In this document: positions 1-4,993 of the stretch, piece by piece | Position numbering within the stretch: the first letter of the stretch is position 1 | Layout of the letters: each line of letters opens with the position of its first letter | Source: an uncultured Oscillospiraceae bacterium | Lineage (GTDB): Bacteria; Bacillota; Clostridia; Oscillospirales; Ruminococcaceae | Assembly: GCA_910587465.1 (NCBI GenBank) | Contig: CAJUMS010000122.1 | Span: forward strand, 1-7,026 | Length of the DNA stretch: 7,026 bases | Direction: 5' to 3' | Made by a program: the position numbers and the translations under genes | Notes under the pieces: generated by a model | Databases searched by the model: none | What the model saw: only the letters and a program-made list of their open reading frames with translations | What the model was told of the DNA's origin: nothing

Positions 1-4
1 TTGC

Positions 5-33
5 ATTATACTTCTTTGAGAATTTGGTGTCAA
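5..33 (-). promoter_or_regulatory. Perfect-consensus sigma-A promoter firing leftward out of the window
   Basis: On the minus strand, TTGACA (33-28) and TATAAT (10-5) are separated by exactly 17 bases, so both hexamers and the spacer match the sigma-A consensus. The -35 box overlaps the TGA stop of the lipoprotein gene (32-30). Transcription would start near or beyond the left edge, so the target is unseen. Promoters this close to consensus often drive stable RNA genes, but that is only a guess here. Confidence 0.75.
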
Positions 34-367
34 GTTTTATTATACAACATCATATTGAGGTTTTCGATATTGACGATCTCGCCCTCCGTGCTCTTTACGC
101 TGAATTGATATTCATCCCAGCGGTTATTCTCGGTGAGCCGCATTACCGACGGAGCATTATCAACGCCGCCCGCGGACGGTTTTCCCGATGACGATACCGA
201 TGATACCCCCAGCAATGCCGAACTGTCATCGGAGGATATCTCTGCACCGCCCGCGCCGGCGGTCGCCATACCGCCGTCATCGAAAACCGGATCGCTGTCA
301 GTGCCGCCGCTTTTCGTACAGCCCGTAAGCATAAGTACTGCTAATAATACCGAAAATATTTTTTCAT
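30..367 (-). pseudogene. Small secreted lipoprotein gene, start out of frame by one base
   Basis: The reading frame encodes a hydrophobic stretch ending in LMLTGC, a clear lipobox, followed by a Ser/Gly/Ala/Asp-rich linker and a short C-terminal segment of about 35 residues with no domain I recognise. The product would be lipid-anchored on the outer face of the membrane. The only start with a good ribosome binding site (AGAGG, then ATG at 367-365) is followed by six A's (364-359) and reads MKKYFRYY then stop. One extra A would give MKKIFSVLLAVLMLTGC in the lipoprotein frame. The frame itself is open upstream to an ATG at 437, but that would add an unlikely N-terminus and has no ribosome binding site. 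Either the gene is frameshifted, the tract is variable (slippage), or one base was lost in sequencing. The mature part is short (about 95 residues) and may also be truncated at its 3' end, where the stop lies inside a promoter. Confidence 0.7.
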
Positions 368-440
368 AATAAGACCTCTTTTTGAAGAAATTTTTTCCTA
401 TACCTATAATGCCAAACAAATTGCAAAACGATGTCACTTT

Positions 441-481
441 TTCAAAAAAATTTTCGGGAACCTTTCGGCTCCCGAAAATTT
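441..481 (-). terminator. Intrinsic terminator of the SGNH hydrolase gene
   Basis: A hairpin with arms 470-481 and 448-459 lies just downstream of the hydrolase stop codon. In the minus-strand RNA the stem continues inward through a G-U pair and two G-C pairs to a GAAA tetraloop (466-463), giving about 15 base pairs. Read as plus-strand RNA the G-U pair becomes an A-C mismatch. A run of U follows on the minus strand (about 450-444). The asymmetry supports minus-strand termination. Confidence 0.85.
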
Positions 482-518
482 ACCATATGCGCTTAGTCGA
501 CTGATGTCGTTTTTTAAC

Positions 519-1346
519 CTAAAGCCGACTTTCCACGGGGGTGTTCAGAATTTCGGTAATGGTCTCGTATATCTTGTAATGCCCCGCGCTGCTCGGATGG
601 ATATCGAGTCTGGCGATATTGGTATACCCCGCCTCGTGCCCCTTGAACACCTCGTAAATATCCGCGGCAAAAATATTTCCGCCCGCGAGCGACTTGATCC
701 CGACGTTCAGCTCGGCGAGCTTTTCCTCGGCGGCTTCGGCAGCGGCGGCAAGCAGGACGTTCCCCGCAAACGGGTCATAAACCGTAAGCAGAATCACTCT
801 CGCGTCAGGATTGAGCGACGATATCTTTTCCGTAATCCTTCGGATATTACCGATAGTTCCGTCAACGTCGACCTCACGTGCCGCGGTCAGCGCGGACTGC
901 AAAATACCGTTTGAATATTCCGAAATATTCCCCGCCGAAATATCGCCCTCAAGTATCGACAAAAAGAAATCCGTATCGGTGAGAGCCTGCATTTTTATTG
1001 CGTCGAGCATGGGCTTTAAAAAATCGTTTCCGCCGATTGAGATTATGACGTTGTCAGCGTCCGAGACAGTACGAACGAGCGGATCGTTTTTATCGGAAAA
1101 CGCGGCAAGCAACTCATCGGATCTTCTGCCGTCAACCGCATAATTTTCGTACTCTTCGCTCTCCGCTCCTAAAAGATTTCCAAAGCTGTCAAGCGCACTG
1201 TAATTGTTGCCCGAGACGTACTCGGAAAGTCCGTAGCCCGAGGCAATAGAGTCGCCTATAACCGTTATGCTGCTGTATTTTTTTGACGGCAAATTTCCCG
1301 ATATCGCAGTCAGAAAAATCGCCGCGCCAATCAATATTTTTTTCAA
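519..1346 (-). CDS. Secreted or membrane-anchored SGNH/GDSL-family hydrolase (esterase/lipase-like)
   Basis: This is a 275-residue protein if translation starts at the TTG at 1346, which has AGGAG 6-7 bases upstream. A longer frame from the TTG at 1364 would put that ribosome binding site inside the gene. Residues 2-17 are a short basic and hydrophobic signal or anchor. The SGNH blocks follow in order: GDSIASGYGL at 31-40 (nucleophile Ser33), the block II glycine in AVDGRR (Gly73), GGND at 105-108 (Gly106 and Asn108 of the oxyanion hole), and DIHPSSAGH at 248-256 (Asp248 and His250). The family cleaves ester bonds in lipids, acyl groups or acetylated polysaccharides; the substrate here cannot be told. 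The acid lies two residues before the histidine, where the common form is DxxH. The gene is monocistronic with its own terminator. A weak promoter candidate lies upstream (TTGGAT 1410-1405, 17 bases, TAAAAA 1387-1382). Confidence 0.88.
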   Translation of the reverse strand: MKKILIGAAIFLTAISGNLPSKKYSSITVIGDSIASGYGLSEYVSGNNYSALDSFGNLLGAESEEYENYAVDGRRSDELLAAFSDKNDPLVRTVSDADNVIISIGGNDFLKPMLDAIKMQALTDTDFFLSILEGDISAGNISEYSNGILQSALTAAREVDVDGTIGNIRRITEKISSLNPDARVILLTVYDPFAGNVLLAAAAEAAEEKLAELNVGIKSLAGGNIFAADIYEVFKGHEAGYTNIARLDIHPSSAGHYKIYETITEILNTPVESRL

Positions 1347-1454
1347 ATTTATTCTCCTTTTCAAAAAGCTTTACGGAAATATTTTTACCGCAGCAGTCTC
1401 TTTTATCCAAAAAAGAGCATTTAAGCTTATCCGTGAAAATTATGTTATTTCTCC

Positions 1455-1485
1455 ATAAATTTCCTGTTTTTTCAGGTAAATTTAT
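1455..1485. repeat. Inverted repeat in the divergent intergenic region
   Basis: The arms ATAAATTTCCTG (1455-1466) and CAGG-T-AAATTTAT (1473-1485) pair over 12 bases with one bulged T around a T6 centre. The repeat ends about 12 bases before the -35 box of the plus-strand promoter and lies between the two divergent genes. It could be an operator for a dimeric repressor or a remnant hairpin. The sequence does not decide which. Confidence 0.4.
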
Positions 1486-1497
1486 AAATATTGACTA

Positions 1498-1526
1498 TTG
1501 AAATTGATAGGTTTTTATGGTATAAT
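1498..1526 (+). promoter_or_regulatory. Promoter of the SCP2-like/KAP-tail gene
   Basis: TTGAAA (1498-1503), a 17-base spacer and TATAAT (1521-1526) form a near-consensus sigma-A promoter. TGG directly before the -10 box also gives an extended -10 element. Transcription would start near 1533, leaving a leader of about 108 bases. Confidence 0.8.
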
Positions 1527-1532
1527 TTCTAT

Positions 1533-1641
1533 GGTAGTAAAATACCTCGTGGAAAATGTAAAACTTTTGGAGAGGTTGGCAATGCCCTGAGTTTTCTGTG
1601 TATCTCTGACCTCTGGCTTTTGATGTAGGAGGATTACGTAT
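1533..1641 (+). promoter_or_regulatory. Structured 5' leader of the SCP2-like gene
   Basis: This leader is unusually long for a single small gene. Bases 1571-1579 can pair with 1606-1614 (nine pairs, two of them G-U) around a 26-base loop that contains a small GGC-AAT-GCC hairpin. A copy of ACCTC at 1544-1548 could pair instead with GAGGT at 1572-1576, which would exclude the larger stem. The gene's AGGAGG (1627-1632) stays outside both. I recognise no known riboswitch class. The pairing could be chance. Confidence 0.3.
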
Positions 1642-2163
1642 ATGAATAACGTAGAACTGGCAAAAAAGGTTGAGGGATATCTCAAGGGAAGCGCGGCAAA
1701 GGCTAAGAAATTTGAGGATTTGGTTGCAGTTTCTATCTCCCTGCTCTCCGAAAACAACGAGGATATGTTCGTCGCTGTAAGAGAGGGTAAAATTCTGGTT
1801 GATCATTATGCTTACAATGATAACAACTGTGCGGTCGAGGCTTCCGCGGAAATTATCGACAAGATGTTCTCGGGCGAACTTTCGTTCGACGAGGCGCTCG
1901 CTAACGGTTCGGTTCAGGTAAAGAGCGGAGAACCCGCAAAGCTTAAAGCGCTTGAGTGTCTCGTTCCGTCCAAGAAGTCCGTAAAACCCGCGGCTAAGAC
2001 TTCCGCAAAGGCTGCAGACAAAAAGGTTCTCGCGGCTAAGCCCGCCGAAAAGAAAGCAGTTCCCGCACCTGCTGCCAAGCCCGTTGAGAAAAATGACGCT
2101 CCTGCTGCAAAGGCTCCCGAAAAGAAACCTGCTACCGCTAAGGGCAAAGGTAAGAGAAAGTAA
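1642..2163 (+). CDS. SCP2-like domain protein with a Lys/Ala/Pro-rich basic tail
   Basis: A 173-residue cytoplasmic protein without signal peptide or membrane segment. AGGAGG lies nine bases before the ATG. Residues 1-109 look like the sterol carrier protein 2 fold: a helical start, a strand-turn-strand with VREGK (47-50) and ILVDHY, then SAEIIDKMFSGELSFDEALANG (about 68-89) and a final VQVKSG. The GEL-x-x-x-x-ALANG spacing is typical of SCP2 proteins, which bind lipids in a hydrophobic pocket. Residues 110-173 are low complexity, with 19 lysines in 64 residues and repeated AAKP and PEKK motifs, resembling histone H1-like or AlgP-like tails that bind nucleic acid or other polyanions. The fusion is unusual. 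The gene stands alone with its own promoter and terminator. Expression looks high, judging from the promoter and ribosome binding site. The SCP2 call is from pattern only and needs a profile search. Confidence 0.75.
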   Translation: MNNVELAKKVEGYLKGSAAKAKKFEDLVAVSISLLSENNEDMFVAVREGKILVDHYAYNDNNCAVEASAEIIDKMFSGELSFDEALANGSVQVKSGEPAKLKALECLVPSKKSVKPAAKTSAKAADKKVLAAKPAEKKAVPAPAAKPVEKNDAPAAKAPEKKPATAKGKGKRK

Positions 2164-2185
2164 GCGAATTCTTCATATTAAGTAA

Positions 2186-2236
2186 AAAATCAAAACACAG
2201 TAGCTTTTTTCGCTGCTGTGTTTGTGCTTTTTGATT
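2186..2236 (+). terminator. Terminator of the SCP2-like gene
   Basis: The stem 2193-2204 pairs with 2212-2223 (AAACACAGTAGC with GCTGCTGTGTTT, one U-G pair) around a U-rich loop. Outside it, AAATCAAAA (from 2188) can pair with the U-rich TTTTTGATTT (2228-2237). A U-run follows after four bases. It lies 30 bases after the stop codon. Confidence 0.65.
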
Positions 2237-2262
2237 TAAGAGACAGCTTTTGCAGAAATTTG

Positions 2263-2287
2263 TCGGAAAGAGTTTTCCGAATTTTTT
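2263..2287 (+). terminator. Second small terminator-like hairpin upstream of tRNA-Gly
   Basis: TCGGAAA (2263-2269) and TTTCCGA (2274-2280) form a seven-pair stem with loop GAGT, followed at once by ATTTTTT. It sits between the first terminator and the tRNA promoter, so it may serve as a back-up that isolates the tRNA from read-through. Confidence 0.45.
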
Positions 2288-2299
2288 CACAATATACCC

Positions 2300-2328
2300 T
2301 TGACAAACATAGAAAAAGATGGTAAAAT
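2300..2328 (+). promoter_or_regulatory. tRNA-Gly promoter
   Basis: TTGACA (2300-2305), a 17-base spacer and TAAAAT (2323-2328) lie 11 bases before the tRNA 5' end. This is an essentially consensus sigma-A promoter, as expected for a stable RNA gene. Confidence 0.85.
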
Positions 2329-2339
2329 AATAACATAAT

Positions 2340-2413
2340 GCGGATATAGTTTATCGGTAAAACATTAGCTTCCCAAGCTGAGGTGGTGGGTTCGACTCCC
2401 ATTATCCGCTCCA
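2340..2413 (+). tRNA. tRNA-Gly (anticodon CCC), CCA encoded
   Basis: The cloverleaf is complete. The acceptor arms GCGGATA (2340-2346) and TATCCGC (2403-2409) are followed by discriminator T and an encoded CCA (2411-2413). The D arm is GTTT/AAAC around a GGT-containing loop. The anticodon stem TTAGC/GCTGA holds the loop TTCCCAA, which puts CCC at positions 34-36 and reads GGG codons. The T arm is GTGGG/CCCAT with loop TTCGACT. The gene stands alone with its own promoter and terminator. Phage genes begin 185 bp from its 3' end, so it is the probable integration target of the prophage on the right. Confidence 0.95.
2385..2413. other. Candidate prophage attachment site at the tRNA 3' end
   Basis: Tyrosine integrases commonly recombine within the 3' half of tRNA genes and restore it. 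Here host-type genes lie on the 5' side and only phage genes on the 3' side, so the T arm to CCA is the natural place for attL or attR. The exact core cannot be fixed because the second copy at the far end of the prophage is outside the window. Confidence 0.4.
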
Positions 2414-2425
2414 AAGTAAAAAATG

Positions 2426-2471
2426 GAAAAACCGTATTGTTGAGTCAAACCGCATTGCAATACGGTTTTTC
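2426..2471 (+). terminator. tRNA-Gly terminator
   Basis: GAAAAACCGTATTG (2426-2439) pairs perfectly with CAATACGGTTTTTC (2458-2471), with the U-tract at the end of the 3' arm. The 18-base loop contains a near copy of the 5' arm, AAACCGCATTG (2447-2457), matching 10 of 11 bases with AAACCGTATTG (2429-2439). Confidence 0.75.
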
Positions 2472-2543
2472 TGGTTTTATCCTTGGCGGCGTACCACGAA
2501 AAATAGCGCAGATTTGCCCGACTTCGCGCCGTTTTTCCAAACT

Positions 2544-2567
2544 ATGCAACATGAAATGCAACACGAA
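2544..2567. repeat. Tandem 12-bp direct repeat, possible integrase arm-type site
   Basis: ATGCAACATGAA (2544-2555) and ATGCAACACGAA (2556-2567) are adjacent and differ at one base. They sit between the tRNA and the last phage gene, outside any gene. Short direct repeats near an attachment core are what tyrosine integrases use as arm-type binding sites, which is the reading I favour. No binding can be shown from sequence alone. Confidence 0.45.
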
Positions 2568-2593
2568 AAAGGGGCTTGTTTTCAAGCCCCTTT
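2566..2593 (-). terminator. Terminator ending the prophage eight-gene unit
   Basis: GGGGCTTG (2571-2578), a TTTT loop and CAAGCCCC (2583-2590) form a strong stem that lengthens through flanking A-T pairs. On the minus strand it is followed by TTTTT (2570-2566). The plus strand also has a short T-run, so it can act in both directions. It begins five bases after the stop of the last phage gene. Confidence 0.9.
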
Positions 2594-2597
2594 AGAT

Positions 2598-2906
2598 TTA
2601 TTCACGCAATTTTCTCATGACCGCGTCATATAGACGCGGCTGTAAAACTTTTATAGTGTCCATAAGTTCATCGAGTATTACAAGTAGTGAAGTCCAATCT
2701 TTTCCGGCTACGGTTCGCAAAAATTCACTATTCGCCGTTGTTTGAACCTCATTTTTGGTGTTCTTTTGCTCACCTTCGTTAGGCTTCTCCGCGAAAAGCC
2801 TGTCATAAAGCGAGTAGAAAACCGCCAGTTTTTCACAATTTTGAAACGACGCGGGCGCGTTCTCGCACTCTTTTATAGCGTCGCAAAGCTCCCGTTTCGT
2901 AAACAA
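2598..2906 (-). CDS. Small helical phage protein, unknown function
   Basis: A 102-residue protein if started at the TTG at 2906. AGAGGG lies six bases upstream, inside the end of the preceding gene, whose stop is only two bases before this start (2909-2911), so the two are probably translationally coupled. A frame extending upstream to an ATG at 2936 exists, but it overlaps the preceding gene and has no ribosome binding site. The N-terminal part has KRELCDAIKE and a Cys/Phe-rich helix, the middle (about 48-65) is a charged Asn/Lys/Glu linker, and the C-terminal part ends LMDTIKVLQPRLYDAVMRKL, predicted helical. It resembles small uncharacterised proteins of gut Clostridia prophages. No enzyme motif, signal peptide or membrane segment is visible. 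It is the last gene of the unit. Confidence 0.72.
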   Translation of the reverse strand: MFTKRELCDAIKECENAPASFQNCEKLAVFYSLYDRLFAEKPNEGEQKNTKNEVQTTANSEFLRTVAGKDWTSLLVILDELMDTIKVLQPRLYDAVMRKLRE

Positions 2907-2908
2907 AA

Positions 2909-3331
2909 TTATCCCTCTTCCATCTGCTCGATACAACGGCGGATCGCCGAGCGTTCTCTGTCGGTTGTAGCGTCATTCATCATCTCGCGAAGTTCCGAGA
3001 TCATGTGTCCCTTGCTGCTGTCGTGGCTGTATCTGCCGCGATTATCGCGACGCCTCTCGGACATCTCGCCGTCGTGACTGTAATGACCGCGTACATAATG
3101 CTGCCCGCGATTTGCGTAACTGTTGCCGTCGCCGTAGCCGCGCATATCCCGTCCGTCGGACTGGCTGTAACCGTCGCCCCCGAGCATAATAATTTTGTCA
3201 ATGTTCTTTATTGTGTCAGTCAGTTTGTGAACCGCTTCAAGGCTGCCCGTATCAATTTTCCCTTTACGTGCTATCTCGTCAAGTTCGGCGCAAAGGGTGT
3301 CGCGCAGTTCCTCCAGTGCTTTCATACTCAT
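2909..3331 (-). CDS. Gly/Tyr/Arg-rich phage protein with helical ends, unknown function
   Basis: A 140-residue protein with AAAGGAG seven bases before its ATG. Residues 1-50 are helical (a charged start, then HKLTDTIKNIDKI). Residues 51-108 are low complexity, rich in Gly, Tyr, Arg, Asp and Ser, with the repeated motif GxYSHD (RGHYSHDG and RGRYSHDS). Residues 109-140 form a second charged helix (MISELREMMNDATTDRERSAIRRCIEQMEEG). The layout of two helices tethered by a disordered arginine/tyrosine linker suggests a flexible adaptor. The linker could bind nucleic acid, but that is speculation. A recurrent phage-associated protein of this layout is familiar to me without any known role. It lies 18 bases after the preceding gene and overlaps the ribosome binding site of the next. 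Confidence 0.78.
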   Translation of the reverse strand: MSMKALEELRDTLCAELDEIARKGKIDTGSLEAVHKLTDTIKNIDKIIMLGGDGYSQSDGRDMRGYGDGNSYANRGQHYVRGHYSHDGEMSERRRDNRGRYSHDSSKGHMISELREMMNDATTDRERSAIRRCIEQMEEG

Positions 3332-3349
3332 AACGTTTCTCCTTTCATA

Positions 3350-3754
3350 TTAAGTAGTAGGCGCAGTGGGCGCGGTCGGAGCCGTACCATCTATCGCCGT
3401 AAGATTATTTGACGGACATGGACAAGCTCTGCCGAGCAGTCTGAACGCTCCGCCCGTTCCGCTGGTAGCAACTACCGTTGAATAGCGTGTCCGAGTTCGT
3501 ATGCCGCAGGCGGTGATTGGTGCGCAGCAGCGGTTTGTCAGCGGATAAAGTTCCGCGCCTGTGCCGATAGTTATCATAACTGGCGCGTTGATCGTCGCGG
3601 TATCGGGGATAGACTGAGCTATCACAATACAGTACTTCTGCCCATTGTTGTAGCTGCCCGCGGGCAGATTCACCACGAGATTTCCGCCCGTAAACGTTAC
3701 CGACTGGCTTATAACGAGCCTGTCACAGAGCTTGCAAACGGGTTTACATGCCAT
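3350..3754 (-). CDS. Cysteine-rich beta-strand phage protein, unknown function
   Basis: A 134-residue protein. Its ATG overlaps the end of the preceding gene by 11 bases, and GGAGG lies nine bases upstream, inside that gene. It opens with CxxxCxxC (Cys3, 7, 10) and has nine cysteines in all, including Cys76-Cys77 and Cys111/113. The body (about 13-108) alternates hydrophobic and polar residues with Gly/Asn/Thr turns (VTFTGGNLVVNLPAG, APVMITIGTG, GGAFRLLG), which suggests an all-beta domain. The C-terminus is a short APT repeat. There is no signal peptide. The cysteine pattern could bind metal or form disulphides in a particle. A capsid decoration or other virion surface role would fit an all-beta small protein in a phage, but nothing proves it. 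Confidence 0.78.
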   Translation of the reverse strand: MACKPVCKLCDRLVISQSVTFTGGNLVVNLPAGSYNNGQKYCIVIAQSIPDTATINAPVMITIGTGAELYPLTNRCCAPITACGIRTRTRYSTVVATSGTGGAFRLLGRACPCPSNNLTAIDGTAPTAPTAPTT

Positions 3755-3989
3755 TTTCAGCCGCCTCCTTTATTTCGTTCAGCTCCGACGTACCGTCAAC
3801 TGTATTCAATGTGTGCGTAAGACCGCCCAGCGCCTGTGCCATCACACTGTTGAAGTCCGTTGCCTGGATATCGGCAGTGATCTTTAACACCTGCGCATAC
3901 ATCATCAGATCGTTAAGGCTCATCTTGCTTTTATCCAAGCTCTCGAGCTCCTCTATTAAATGCTCCTTTGCTGTTTCAATGGTGTGCAT
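3744..3989 (-). CDS. Small helical phage protein, unknown function
   Basis: An 81-residue acidic protein with a very strong ribosome binding site (AGGAGG, five bases before ATG). It is predicted almost wholly helical, with heptad-like spacing in IETAKEHLIEELESLDKSKM and a second helix around LNDLMMYAQVLKITADI. It has no cysteines, membrane segment or enzyme motif. Its end overlaps the start of the Cys-rich gene by 11 bases, so the pair is probably coupled, and the two products may act together. I do not recognise a named family. Confidence 0.78.
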   Translation of the reverse strand: MHTIETAKEHLIEELESLDKSKMSLNDLMMYAQVLKITADIQATDFNSVMAQALGGLTHTLNTVDGTSELNEIKEAAENGM

Positions 3990-4030
3990 TATTACCTCCT
4001 CAGAATCAAAGGGCGATAGATAAACTACCG

Positions 4031-4087
4031 CCCCGAAATGTAATCACCCTTTCGGGGAAGTGGTCGTTGCGTTTTTTGCAATAACCA
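4031..4087 (-). other. Two hairpins in the intergenic gap of the prophage unit
   Basis: The gap 3990-4087 holds two inverted repeats. The first met by transcription, 4087-4078 with 4070-4061, begins right after the stop codon, with one mismatch and one G-U pair around an A-rich loop. The second, CCCCGAAA (4031-4038) with TTTCGGGG (4050-4057), has eight perfect pairs. Neither is followed by a U-run in the minus RNA, so they look more like RNA processing, stability or attenuation structures than full terminators. Confidence 0.4.
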
Positions 4088-4963
4088 TCAGAATCCGCAG
4101 TTACCGCAGCCACTGTTGCAGCCGCAGTTATTGCCGCTGAATGAAGCCTGTCCGCAGCAGTTTGTCGGGAACGTCACGGGGGTGGGCGGCTGCACGATAT
4201 ATGCGGCAGTAGGACACTCCGCGCCCGTGCGGCGGAGAATCTCCGCCTTATTGGCGTCCATAGCCGCCATAAGAACGGCATTCTGGTTAGACTGAGAAGC
4301 CGCAAGACGAAGCGCCTGATTCTCGTTCTGAAGCGTGGATATCTTATCCTGGCACAGATAATCGAGTATCGCGCGGCTGTTCGCGTTCTGATTGTCGATG
4401 ATGTCGCGGGTGTTGTTGTTCATGGTGTTCTGCAGAGCGCAGGTATTGGTCGCCATGTTGTAATTTATGCCGTCGATGGCTCTCTGCGTGGTGCAGCAGC
4501 AGTCCGCAAGCTGCGTCTGGAGCGCGTTCTGACCCTGCATCATAGCTACCTGAGTAGCGTTAAATCCCTGCTGAGTGGTAAAGCCCAGGTTGCAGATAGC
4601 GTTATCAACGCCGTGGAAGCCGTTAAGCATAGAGGTATTCATAGCATAGAAGCCATCGCACAGCCCCTGCTGAATACCGCGCACAGCATTCTCAAGACCG
4701 TTGAAATTAAATTCGTTGCACAAATCCGCACGGGTAAGTGCGCCGTTAGCCATAGCCATCATTCCGGCATTACCCCAGCCTCCCATACCTCCGAACATTC
4801 CGCCTCCAAACATACCGCCGCCGAACATCATCGGGAACAGAAACAGAATAATAATGGCTATCAGCCAATCTCCGCCCATTCCATAGCCGCCGCAATTTCC
4901 GTTATTGTTGCGTGTTACAGCAGCAATGTCCGCCGCGGACATTTCGCTTGTAGTAAGTGACAT
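4088..4963 (-). CDS. Gly/Met/Phe-rich, Cys-rich membrane-anchored phage protein, unknown function
   Basis: A 291-residue protein. The start at 4963 has AAAGGAG seven bases upstream; an ATG 18 bases earlier has none. After an Asn/Gly-rich N-terminus, residues 33-47 are strongly hydrophobic (WLIAIIILFLFPMMF), followed by GGGMF repeats (48-63). Residues 75-235 are a long, probably helical region with recurring GF and GL spacing, many Asn/Gln and a CCC triplet at 155-157. The C-terminal tail (250-291) is Pro-rich, then Cys/Gly/Asn-rich (Cys269, 270, 280, 282, 286, 289). It likely sits in or on a membrane or in a particle with a hydrophobic plug. Fibrous or tail-spike-like assembly is possible. 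Similar proteins are common and uncharacterised in gut phages as far as I know. It has the longest reading frame of the unit and is preceded by a 60-bp gap with a palindrome. Confidence 0.82.
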   Translation of the reverse strand: MSLTTSEMSAADIAAVTRNNNGNCGGYGMGGDWLIAIIILFLFPMMFGGGMFGGGMFGGMGGWGNAGMMAMANGALTRADLCNEFNFNGLENAVRGIQQGLCDGFYAMNTSMLNGFHGVDNAICNLGFTTQQGFNATQVAMMQGQNALQTQLADCCCTTQRAIDGINYNMATNTCALQNTMNNNTRDIIDNQNANSRAILDYLCQDKISTLQNENQALRLAASQSNQNAVLMAAMDANKAEILRRTGAECPTAAYIVQPPTPVTFPTNCCGQASFSGNNCGCNSGCGNCGF

Positions 4964-4993
4964 AAAATTTCTCCTTTGCAAAATTGATTTATT

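Noticed and set aside
133..369. Plus-strand frame of 78 codons over the lipoprotein gene
   Set aside because: It is a shadow of the Ser/Gly-rich lipoprotein sequence with no ribosome binding site.
371..447. Promoter for the lipoprotein gene
   Set aside because: TTGCAA and TATAGG at 18 bases spacing is the best match but too weak to list; I found no better one.
1495..1806. Minus-strand frame of 103 codons across the SCP2-like gene start and leader
   Set aside because: It overlaps a gene with a clear promoter, leader and ribosome binding site on the other strand and carries no recognisable signal.
2190..2414. Minus-strand reading frame of 74 codons antisense to the tRNA
   Set aside because: It is a translation of the tRNA-Gly antisense strand and the tRNA promoter and terminator region. 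It has no ribosome binding site and is a known type of false gene.
3005..3412. Plus-strand frame of 135 codons antisense to the Gly/Tyr/Arg-rich gene
   Set aside because: The opposite strand has strong ribosome binding sites and the chain of overlapping genes; this frame has neither.
4031..4057. Terminator inside the prophage unit
   Set aside because: The hairpin is good, but the minus-strand RNA has no U-run after it.
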